Virus record (IMG/VR): IMGVR_UViG_3300048818_000045
Location: 1 to 34,576 of that record
Reading direction: 5' to 3' (one strand)
DNA length: 34,576 nucleotides
Origin: a virus
Part shown: positions 21,597 through 28,511 of the stretch, one piece after another
How positions within the stretch are numbered: position 1 is the stretch's first letter
Layout: every line of letters begins with the position of its first letter
The notes under the pieces: generated by a model
Database searches by the model: none
Told to the model about the DNA's origin: nothing
What the model saw: only the letters and a program-made list of their open reading frames with translations
Program-made: the position numbers and the translations under genes

Positions 21597-21603
21597 TATA
21601 ATA
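21597..21603. promoter_or_regulatory. Bidirectional -10-like box between divergent genes
   Basis: The 14-nt gap 21592-21605 between divergent starts contains TATAAT on the plus strand (21597-21602) and TATTAT on the minus strand (21603-21598). The minus ATG is 6 nt from its box; the plus ATG is only 3 nt away. Neither gene has a ribosome binding site. No -35 match is convincing. Confidence 0.35.
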
Positions 21604-21605
21604 TC

Positions 21606-22634
21606 ATGCTGTTTAACGATTACGACCCGGTATGCGGCTTAGACCTTCAGGTGATCGACCCTGAAGTATTAGCCGTGGCTGCGGTCGAAAACATCGTAGT
21701 AGATGGTCCCGCATCCATTACCCGCGAGACCGTTGAATCGTGCGGCCACGACATCATGGCGCGATTCCAGAACTTCAGCGGATACTTGCTTTCTCCGGGA
21801 GTGAACCTTAACCATCAAGCAGCCGTAATGAACATTCTCACGACGGCCATTTCGCGTCCGCGCATGAGGTTAAATCAGGTGGTTGTGATGGAGCCAGATC
21901 CATCGCTGTGCATGATGCATCGGTGGGTTAAGTTCCGCGTCCTGAAAGAGATTTATGCGGCAGCGTTTCGCCGCTTCAATAAATCAGCGGATCGCTATCA
22001 GGCGAAACGGGATGCATGGGACGAAGAGGCTACGAAATGCTGGCGTCGGATTGAATCTCAAGGCGTGAGTGTTGTCCTGATTCCGCTTCCGGTTCCAGGT
22101 GCCGTACGTGAGTTCAATGTCGGCACGTTCACGCAGTCGAATGTGAGTATGGGCGGAAGTGGCTCTGCCGATCCAGGTGCCCAGCAGTATATCGTTGCGA
22201 TTACATGGACAGGTTCGCAACCATACGGGCAAGGCTACCAGAACCCATTGACGAAGAACAACAGCGAGAGCGGATGGTCCGCAATCATTTCCGTCAACAG
22301 CACAGTCGGGCAAGTCATCTCCGTAAGCATCGCCAATCTCACCCCGCCGAACAACGCCAGCTTCCCTGCTATTGGAACGGCTGCTGGCCTCTACACTGTA
22401 ATGTCGGCCACTGGGTGGAATATCTACGTGGGACAATCTCCGGTAGGACTAGGTGCTGCGCCAACCGGGCAGCCGAGTATCAACACGCTGTGGTTGCAGA
22501 ATTCCACGCCGATTCCGATTGGAACCACGAGCTTTACCCTACCGAATGCGCCGATTGGGAATACGTATCCGTTACAGCCCGGACAGACTCCCGATTTCGC
22601 GTTCTCGTGTATGAATGTCCTCCAGCGGGCGTAG
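21606..22634 (+). CDS. Putative head-tail connector with C-terminal extension
   Basis: A 342-residue protein. The N-terminal half has a Tyr/Asp-rich start, an IDPEVLAVAAVENIVVDG segment, a DIMARFQNF helix and a C-terminal region of that half ending PLPVPGAVREF; this combination occurs in head-tail connector-like phage proteins. Residues about 195-340 are beta-rich, Gly/Ser/Asn-rich and look like a separate fibre or Ig-like domain. It precedes a secreted protein and a MuF-like protein. No Shine-Dalgarno sequence precedes the ATG at 21606, so the true start may differ. Confidence 0.6.
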   Translation: MLFNDYDPVCGLDLQVIDPEVLAVAAVENIVVDGPASITRETVESCGHDIMARFQNFSGYLLSPGVNLNHQAAVMNILTTAISRPRMRLNQVVVMEPDPSLCMMHRWVKFRVLKEIYAAAFRRFNKSADRYQAKRDAWDEEATKCWRRIESQGVSVVLIPLPVPGAVREFNVGTFTQSNVSMGGSGSADPGAQQYIVAITWTGSQPYGQGYQNPLTKNNSESGWSAIISVNSTVGQVISVSIANLTPPNNASFPAIGTAAGLYTVMSATGWNIYVGQSPVGLGAAPTGQPSINTLWLQNSTPIPIGTTSFTLPNAPIGNTYPLQPGQTPDFAFSCMNVLQRA

Positions 22635-22646
22635 AAGGAGTTATGG

Positions 22647-23351
22647 ATGCGTAAAACGATCGCTCTGCTATTCGCGCTTGCCGCGTGTTTGGCAGCACAA
22701 GAAACGGTAGACCACAGGAATGCGCAGCAAACGTTTCCAGTGCGCGTTAGCCAGAGCACTCCGGGCACATGCACGCCTTACGAGTGGTATACCAATACCA
22801 CGAATAACCTGACGTATCCATGCACCGCTCCGAACGTTTGGGGTAACCCATTTGGTGCAAGTAATGTCGTCACTCAACTGACCGCCCCAACGTCCTCGAT
22901 CAGCACAGCAGAGACAGCGATCCTAGCCTACAGCGTTCCAGCCAACGCGCTTAACGTCGGGACGACCTACGGAATCCACTTCAGCGCCACTGTGAACGAT
23001 GCCTCGACGCCATCCGGCACGCTGACCTATAACGTTCGGTTTGGAACCACGACTCCGCCGTCAGGCAACATCGTGGCCACGCTACCGATCACGCTAAGTA
23101 CGACCGTATCGAGCCTGAGCGCCACGCTTGGCGTCGATTGCTACGTGACCGTGATAACTACCGGCTCCAGCGGCACCGCCGGCGGGTGGTGCAACGGCTA
23201 CGGCGCTGGCGGCGGATACTCCAACGTCACGACTTCCAATGTCACGATAGACACCACGCAGATTCAAAACCTTCAAGTAACTGGCGTTCTTAGTGCTGGT
23301 GGTCCAACGACGACCGTGTACGCTGGGTACGCGGCGCTAGTGAAGCAATAA
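22647..23351 (+). CDS. Secreted or lipoprotein-like beta-rich protein
   Basis: A 234-residue protein with a classic signal peptide: MRK, a hydrophobic core (IALLFALAA), then Cys14 in LAAC, which is a lipobox, and a following LAAQ. It could be a lipoprotein or a Sec-secreted protein. The rest is Thr/Ser/Asn/Gly-rich with repeated beta patterns, like an Ig-like fibre or virion-surface domain. AAGGAG is present upstream. Signal peptides are unusual on phage structural proteins; it may act at the host envelope, for example in superinfection exclusion. Confidence 0.7.
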   Translation: MRKTIALLFALAACLAAQETVDHRNAQQTFPVRVSQSTPGTCTPYEWYTNTTNNLTYPCTAPNVWGNPFGASNVVTQLTAPTSSISTAETAILAYSVPANALNVGTTYGIHFSATVNDASTPSGTLTYNVRFGTTTPPSGNIVATLPITLSTTVSSLSATLGVDCYVTVITTGSSGTAGGWCNGYGAGGGYSNVTTSNVTIDTTQIQNLQVTGVLSAGGPTTTVYAGYAALVKQ

Positions 23352-23356
23352 CCCGA

Positions 23357-24199
23357 ATGCCGCTAGACGAAATCAACGGGCGATACGGCAAGTACTTGGA
23401 CTCCATGACGCTTGCGTTCCAGAATCATCTTAAGGACATCATCGCCAAAGCGCAGGCGAAGGTAATCAGTAAACTCCAGCGAGACCTCAAGATAACGGAT
23501 GGCGTCCTCGATTCAGTCCCGAGTAACCTGCGGCTCTTGCGGCAGTTCGACGATATCTTCGCGCAGGCGATGGACGACGCTGGCTATCAGCAGTTAATCG
23601 AGGCGTTCGTCTCGCGATTCCCCGGTCAACTGCGATTCATGCAGGAGATTATCTCAGATCTAAATGACTCCATCAAGCGTAAGTTGATTCCAGAGAAGGT
23701 AACGGCGGCGACTAGGGATATCCTCAATAGCTTCCAGGTGAACGCAACGCAAGTATTGGAATCACTAGTCACGCGAGCCGCGCAAATCACGATGAATCGA
23801 ACGCTGTTCGCCGTGGCTGGGATGGAGTTCGGGGATCTGGTGTCGCACATCGCGAAGACGTTCGATAGGTCGTTGGCGGAAAGCACAACACTCGCCAATA
23901 CAAGCATGTCTACATTTATGCGCGTAGCCATCAAGGGGCAATTCGAGGCGGCGCAGAAGGGACAGGATGAGCCGTTGCGCTACGAATATTCTGGTCCAGT
24001 CGATCTGTTAATTAGACCGTTCTGCGCCGAGATGATGAGGGAATCAAAATCAGGCAAGTCCTGGACCATGGATGAGATTCAGCAGATGGACAACGGGACC
24101 GGCCTCCCGGTTGCTACGACAAATGGCGGCTGGAATTGTCGTCATCTTTGGAATATATCCATCGATGCACTGCAATCGTCCGAACAGCAGGCGGCATAA
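23357..24199 (+). CDS. MuF-like minor head protein
   Basis: A 280-residue mostly helical protein whose C-terminus has the MuF/SPP1 gp7 signature: a Tyr-x-Gly-Pro-Val-Asp segment, RPFC, a Met-Asp-Glu-Ile-x-x-Met-Asp-Asn-Gly stretch and GGWNCRHLWN. These proteins sit at the portal and take part in head assembly or DNA injection. Its position after connector-type genes and before tail completion is somewhat later than in SPP1, but within the head-to-tail junction. Start ATG has no strong ribosome binding site. Confidence 0.82.
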   Translation: MPLDEINGRYGKYLDSMTLAFQNHLKDIIAKAQAKVISKLQRDLKITDGVLDSVPSNLRLLRQFDDIFAQAMDDAGYQQLIEAFVSRFPGQLRFMQEIISDLNDSIKRKLIPEKVTAATRDILNSFQVNATQVLESLVTRAAQITMNRTLFAVAGMEFGDLVSHIAKTFDRSLAESTTLANTSMSTFMRVAIKGQFEAAQKGQDEPLRYEYSGPVDLLIRPFCAEMMRESKSGKSWTMDEIQQMDNGTGLPVATTNGGWNCRHLWNISIDALQSSEQQAA

Positions 24200-24202
24200 A
24201 AA

Positions 24203-24388
24203 ATGAAGATCCCGGAAAAAACGCTCGCGCCGATTGAAGAGACGGGACGCGCATTTCAGCGATGGCTTGAAGTTAATTCGAACGCTACCGACGTCCGCAA
24301 GTTGCAGGCTCATGCCCTAATTGTTATGGCAAGGCGGAAGCCACAATTCGGCGTACACGTGAATCTACGGGAACTCCTCAATGGCTGA
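24203..24388 (+). CDS. 61-residue hypothetical protein
   Basis: A basic, mostly helical small protein (residues 10-40 amphipathic). It starts 4 nt after the MuF-like gene's stop and overlaps the tail-completion gene by 8 nt, so it belongs to the same transcription unit. The ribosome binding site is weak. No family is recognised. Confidence 0.5.
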   Translation: MKIPEKTLAPIEETGRAFQRWLEVNSNATDVRKLQAHALIVMARRKPQFGVHVNLRELLNG

Positions 24389-25145
24389 CGCAACATTCAC
24401 CGGTCCTGGTGGTCAATCTGCATCCGCTGTCGTACGTCGGCTAATCGTTGCGGCGCAGCCTACCGCTGGCGATTGCCTCCTGGCCGGCCAGATTGGCAGG
24501 TCGCAAATCCGCAGGCGCACGCTGGCAGGAGAAAGCGCAGATGGTGGCAGTTTTGCTCCGTACTCCGAAAAAGGGCCCTATTACCTCTACGTCAACAAAG
24601 ATGCTGTAGGCTCACGGGGCGCTGCTGCGCTTAAAGCCCGCGCTACGGCGTCCAAGGGGCGCTGGAGCAAGTTGGGACTCGGCAGGCAAGCTATCGGCCT
24701 ATCCGGGAGATCAATCGCACGTGGGGCGATTTATGGCGCTTCCCGTACTCCGCTGGGTATCAGGTTCGATTCGTATGCGGCAGCCAAAGCCGCGCACGGC
24801 GGCGACACGGTAAATCTGTACGGCATGGAACAGCACCCGCACCTCTTGGATGGTCTTATCGTTAAGGCAGGAAGCGCCACGTCGGACCCCACGCAGGAAA
24901 TGCAGGACGTGGGCTTTTCGATGAATGAGGCGTCGATGCTGAATGCGGTCACTGCGTATAACGAGCCATGTGCTGAGTTTATGATCGGAGTATACGACGA
25001 GCGTGCCGCGCGTGGCCGCGGCCACAACGAAGGTACGCGCACCCTACCACGTCGCCATTGGCTTGGTCTGAATGACGTGGATATGCTGATTATGAAGGGG
25101 ACGATAGTAAAGCGCCAGCAATCGCGGATTATGGGTCGGACATGA
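24381..25145 (+). CDS. Virion morphogenesis / tail-completion protein (gpS-like)
   Basis: A 254-residue protein. The region IRRRTLAGESADGGSFAPYS matches the conserved IRxRT.G..DG..F.PYS pattern of tail-completion proteins (Phage_tail_S/virion morphogenesis), and a PRRHWLGLND segment near the C-terminus matches the family's RxFLGL motif. These proteins join or stabilise the tail at the head. Length is greater than the usual 150, due to an insertion between these two motifs. The stop overlaps the next start (ATGA). Confidence 0.75.
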   Translation: MADATFTGPGGQSASAVVRRLIVAAQPTAGDCLLAGQIGRSQIRRRTLAGESADGGSFAPYSEKGPYYLYVNKDAVGSRGAAALKARATASKGRWSKLGLGRQAIGLSGRSIARGAIYGASRTPLGIRFDSYAAAKAAHGGDTVNLYGMEQHPHLLDGLIVKAGSATSDPTQEMQDVGFSMNEASMLNAVTAYNEPCAEFMIGVYDERAARGRGHNEGTRTLPRRHWLGLNDVDMLIMKGTIVKRQQSRIMGRT

Positions 25146-25294
25146 CCGCCGTCGAATCCACCACCGAACTAATGGAGCGCGAATTACTCGCGGCAGGATG
25201 GAAACGTCGCCGCGCTCCGCTTTGGGAAACGCCGTGGGGTGGGTGGTACTTCGGTCCATACGGCGCATGGAAGGTAATGGGGCAAGTTGGTTAA
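25142..25294 (+). CDS. 50-residue hypothetical protein
   Basis: A short gene with ATGA overlap to the preceding stop. The product is Trp- and Gly-rich (WETPWGGWYFGPYGAWK) and probably a small beta fold. Nothing else is recognisable. Its stop is followed by one base before the next ATG. Confidence 0.45.
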   Translation: MTAVESTTELMERELLAAGWKRRRAPLWETPWGGWYFGPYGAWKVMGQVG

Positions 25295-25295
25295 T

Positions 25296-25454
25296 ATGTA
25301 CCGCTGCCCGCATTGCCACGGCCAACTTCAGCAACTAGGTACCGCGAGTAACGGCGTGTGGACTCCAGAGAATCTTTGGCGCTGTCAAGAATGCAAATAC
25401 GGCGCTAATCGATTCGAGATTCAGGATGGCGCTCCAGTGAAGGCGGACGTATAA
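25296..25454 (+). CDS. 52-residue zinc-ribbon protein
   Basis: A small protein with CPHC at residues 4-7 and CQEC at 30-33, the classic two-knuckle zinc ribbon. It ends 1 nt before the next gene's ATG. It probably binds zinc and may be structural or nucleic-acid-binding. It lies in the tail-completion region, an unusual place for such a protein. Confidence 0.5.
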   Translation: MYRCPHCHGQLQQLGTASNGVWTPENLWRCQECKYGANRFEIQDGAPVKADV

Positions 25455-25455
25455 A

Positions 25456-26046
25456 ATGCCAAAGATTGGGTTCGTGGTTCGCACGGACGTAGGCCTTCGC
25501 CTCGCTGGCGTCCAAGCGGCAGGCAATGGCTTCAACGGCAACTTCATTGCCGCGATGTCCACTTACGGACTCGACCCTAGTATTATCGGTTGGCCGTCTG
25601 CTGGCATCGATTTTCCAACGAGCGCGATAGATATTCCTCCGGCGAAACCGTACAACTTCTTCTATGGCGACGTGAACCCGGATCTAATGGAAGAGTCCAC
25701 CGCGTTCACGTACCCAATGATGAGCGTGGACGTGGCTACCAGTTCACACGCGCCGGGAAGTCAGTCCTACGTAAAGGGCGCTACTTTCGCCGGTCCAGTA
25801 GTTGCCGTGATTCGGTTTCATCTTTCATGGAAGTCTGAAGATGTACCGCGAAACTTGGCCGCATGGGGTGATGCTGTCGAGGATGCGATGTTCGGGACGA
25901 TAACCAATCCGAATTACCAAGCCTGGACATTCAATAATGTGTTCGGAGGCCCGCTCATGCTAACGCGAGGGCCAATCACTGGCGACGGCGAAGGACTGCG
26001 GCGCAGTTACTTGTTTCAGGGAACGTGGGATATGGTTGTGGCGTAA
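25456..26046 (+). CDS. Putative tail terminator protein
   Basis: A 196-residue protein directly between tail completion and tail tube genes. Features are a VVAVIRFHLSWKSEDVPRNLAAWGDAVEDAMF segment and a C-terminal strand pattern (RGPITGDGEGLRRSYLFQGTWDM) like those in tail terminator (gpU-like) proteins, which cap the tail tube. Assignment rests on position and this weak resemblance. It begins 1 nt after the zinc-ribbon gene. Confidence 0.5.
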   Translation: MPKIGFVVRTDVGLRLAGVQAAGNGFNGNFIAAMSTYGLDPSIIGWPSAGIDFPTSAIDIPPAKPYNFFYGDVNPDLMEESTAFTYPMMSVDVATSSHAPGSQSYVKGATFAGPVVAVIRFHLSWKSEDVPRNLAAWGDAVEDAMFGTITNPNYQAWTFNNVFGGPLMLTRGPITGDGEGLRRSYLFQGTWDMVVA

Positions 26047-26059
26047 AAGGAGAATCACA

Positions 26060-26416
26060 ATGGCACTGTATCGACAAATAGGCGGCGAGTTTCAAATCCT
26101 CGACACGCAAATCCAAGGCGACCGCGTAGGGCAGACATTCGATATCGACCCAGCGATAGCGAAAAAGGCCATCATCGAAGGCGCTTCCATGTTGCCGGAA
26201 GAAACCGCCGCGCAAATCATCACCGAGGAAGACTGGAAGCAGCACGACACTGCGGCGAAGTTGGCGAGAGCCAAGCCTGACTTCCAGGACAAACTGCGCG
26301 CGGCGCGTATCGCGCACCATGAACTCAGGATTAAACTGAGTTCTCCTACCCCACAAGAGCCGGTCGCTGCACCGTCAATCGACGCGACCATAACCGAACA
26401 ACAGAAGGAGATTTAA
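26060..26416 (+). CDS. Hypothetical tail-region protein
   Basis: A 118-residue charged protein with a largely helical C-terminal half and no recognised motif. The ATG at 26060 follows AAGGAGA, a strong ribosome binding site; an in-frame ATG at 26036 would overlap the previous gene and has none. It precedes the tail-tube gene by 2 nt. Confidence 0.6.
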   Translation: MALYRQIGGEFQILDTQIQGDRVGQTFDIDPAIAKKAIIEGASMLPEETAAQIITEEDWKQHDTAAKLARAKPDFQDKLRAARIAHHELRIKLSSPTPQEPVAAPSIDATITEQQKEI

Positions 26417-26418
26417 CC

Positions 26419-27507
26419 ATGCCGAATTTCAACACCCCACGCACCGAACGCCTCTTCGTGCAACTCCAGTCTGGCGGTTTGGGTATCGTCAATAATACTG
26501 CCGGTGTATGGACTGCCACTGGAGCGCAATTGCTCCGAGTTAACGATGGCAGTTCGTCGGCCAATGCGAATATCCCACTCACTCCGCAGGATTGGAAGAC
26601 CGGCACTCGGTCGAATCTTCCGGGTATCGTAGGGCGCAAGTCCGCCTCCTGGTCGCTGAATAACATCCCCATCGTACCGAGCGGAACGGCTGGAACACCG
26701 CCAGATGTGGACGTGCTCTTGCAAAGTGTGTTCTGGAACCCGCCTGCCATCGCCGCTGGCGTAAGCGCCACATATACGTTTGCGGACAGCCCAGCACTTC
26801 CGTTTACGATCCTAAAGTTCGCGCACAACGTGCCTACGTTAACGGAAAAAGTCATCGTAGGAGCCAACACCGAACAGGCTTCGTTTACATTCAATCAGAA
26901 TACGTTCGAGGGGTCATTCTCCGGTACGGGTTTTTACTCGCTGGATAACGACAACTTCGCAAACGAAGACACGATTGGAACGGCTGGCCTGACGGCATTC
27001 CCGTTAGAGCCTGGAAGCCCGACGATCCACGGCGCGATTATCCCTGGATTTCTCGGCCAAGTGGCGTATGCAACTGGGACGACCCTACCTGTATTCGGAA
27101 CCAATCCACTAAACCCGACTACCGCGCCGATTATCGGTATGAGCACGACCATCCGCACCGGGAATCTACTGTACAACGACGGCGTATACTTCGGCTATCC
27201 GATTCTGCAAGGCGGCGGCGCGCGCATGGTCGATGTAGCGCTGGACTTCATGGATACGGACTCCGCAAGTCTTATAGCACTGAAGAACATGGCGAAGACC
27301 AAGACCGTAGTGAACCTTGGCATTCAAATCAGCAGCACGGCGGCTGGCGCGGCGGGTTATACCGTTTCGTTCGTCTTCATGCAGGTTCAGTTGAACATCC
27401 CCGACATGAAAGACGATACGGCGCGTATCCGTACATCATTCGCGGCTTCCCCAGCGCACGCTACGTCGGTCGCTTCCGTCAACGACTGCTTTGTCGTCTT
27501 CGCGTAA
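26419..27507 (+). CDS. Major tail tube protein
   Basis: A 362-residue protein, rich in Asn, Thr, Gly and short beta segments, directly upstream of the G/GT chaperones and tape measure, the standard place of the tail-tube gene. It should form stacked rings around the tape measure. It is longer than the minimal tube fold (about 200), leaving room for an extra domain. An AGGAG ribosome binding site precedes the ATG. Confidence 0.7.
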   Translation: MPNFNTPRTERLFVQLQSGGLGIVNNTAGVWTATGAQLLRVNDGSSSANANIPLTPQDWKTGTRSNLPGIVGRKSASWSLNNIPIVPSGTAGTPPDVDVLLQSVFWNPPAIAAGVSATYTFADSPALPFTILKFAHNVPTLTEKVIVGANTEQASFTFNQNTFEGSFSGTGFYSLDNDNFANEDTIGTAGLTAFPLEPGSPTIHGAIIPGFLGQVAYATGTTLPVFGTNPLNPTTAPIIGMSTTIRTGNLLYNDGVYFGYPILQGGGARMVDVALDFMDTDSASLIALKNMAKTKTVVNLGIQISSTAAGAAGYTVSFVFMQVQLNIPDMKDDTARIRTSFAASPAHATSVASVNDCFVVFA

Positions 27508-27512
27508 ATATT

Positions 27513-28163
27513 ATGAACTACCGCACAACCGTTACCGTACAATCAAAGATCGCTACAGACGTTTCCTACGTCATCCGTAGGTTGTCCGCTCCTGCCCGAT
27601 TCGATATCGAGATGGAGAATCTTCCAATCTTGCAGCGTCAGCAGGAATGCCGCGCCATGTATCCCCCGGTCACCAACGAGGAGAGCAAGCTTTACTCGAA
27701 CTTGAATCTCGCAAATCAAGCGCTGAAGAGAATTCCGGCGGACGATACAGAATCGGTAGATCGATTGATAGTAGAAGCGGCTGAGATACAGCGCGCGTTA
27801 GGCGCGGTCGTACCCCAGGACGTGGCGAAGGCCCGTGCGCCGCTTGACGTGGAATTGCAAAGACTGGTGAACAAGGAAAAGCCAGCTTATGTCAATGCCG
27901 CGCTTATTTCCGTATCCGGTATTGAATTCGATGGAGTTCAGGCTACGGCGGAATCCTTCATAAAGAGCGCCCCTGGTGAACTATTCGATGAAGTGTACGG
28001 ATTCATCATGGAGCACGCTTCCTTGACGCAGGAAGAAGCAAAAAACTCGCTGTCGCTTACCAGTTCGGTAGAAGTGCCTCGGCAAGCGACCTCCAGTACC
28101 GCTGGCACTGCGGAAACTGTAGAGCCGAAGCCCTCCACATTAGCCACGGGCGCAACTGTCTGA
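27513..28163 (+). CDS. Tail assembly chaperone G-like protein
   Basis: A 216-residue mostly helical, charged protein just upstream of the tape measure, the usual place of the tail chaperone G. The 0-frame product ends at 28163. The slippery site A AAA AAC at 28040-28046 lies in codons 176-178, near the end of the helical part. Ribosomes that slip make the GT fusion. The pair chaperones the tape measure and recruits tail tube subunits. Confidence 0.78.
   Translation: MNYRTTVTVQSKIATDVSYVIRRLSAPARFDIEMENLPILQRQQECRAMYPPVTNEESKLYSNLNLANQALKRIPADDTESVDRLIVEAAEIQRALGAVVPQDVAKARAPLDVELQRLVNKEKPAYVNAALISVSGIEFDGVQATAESFIKSAPGELFDEVYGFIMEHASLTQEEAKNSLSLTSSVEVPRQATSSTAGTAETVEPKPSTLATGATV
28040..28046 (+). 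promoter_or_regulatory. Programmed -1 frameshift slippery site
   Basis: The heptamer A AAA AAC is in the correct phase for -1 slippage (codons GCA AAA AAC in frame 0). It is one of the best-studied efficient slippery sequences in bacteria and phages. A stem-loop starts 5 nt downstream. Confidence 0.85.
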
Positions 28164-28510
28164 AGTACTTCGCGCGTGACGTTGAGCCGCGTGCTGGTGA
28201 ACAGTGGATGCCAATGCACACTACGCAAACGCCTTCGCGTGTTACTGGGTCGCAGCGTGGCTATGTAGACCTGCCTTACTACATCAAGGAACTGGAAATC
28301 AACGAATGTCCAGCGTCTTACATCACAGAGAAGTCACGCAGACTCGTTAACATCGTGATGGGTATGAATAAGAGCCACGACCAAATCGGCGCAGTGGTGA
28401 ACCTGGATGACACACCCGGATTCATCGTGGACGCGGCGCGCGAAATTCATCGGCAGGGAATCCTGATTGAGAACGCCCGCATAGAAGCGGAGACCGCAGC
28501 GGCGAGATAA
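28046..28510 (+). CDS. T part of the GT chaperone, reached by -1 frameshift
   Basis: In the -1 frame the reading continues from 28046 to a stop at 28510 (about 154 residues), so the fusion is join(27513..28046, 28046..28510), about 332 residues. The section before the ATG at 28208 is clearly coding: it holds a CGNC knuckle and a second Cys in HGRNCLKYF, and the body (about residues 60-130) is helical and well formed. A start at 28208 alone would miss this region and has no ribosome binding site. The T part should bind the tape measure. Confidence 0.78.
   Translation, partial: LAVAYQFGRSASASDLQYRWHCGNCRAEALHISHGRNCLKYFARDVEPRAGEQWMPMHTTQTPSRVTGSQRGYVDLPYYIKELEINECPASYITEKSRRLVNIVMGMNKSHDQIGAVVNLDDTPGFIVDAAREIHRQGILIENARIEAETAAAR
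28052..28090 (+). promoter_or_regulatory. Stimulatory stem-loop after the slippery site
   Basis: GTCGCTT (28052-28058) pairs with AAGCGAC (28084-28090), 7 bp; after a mismatch CC/GG (28060-28061 with 28081-28082) adds two pairs. The 5-nt spacing from the heptamer is in the range used by -1 frameshift stimulators. Confidence 0.65.
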
Positions 28511-28511
28511 T

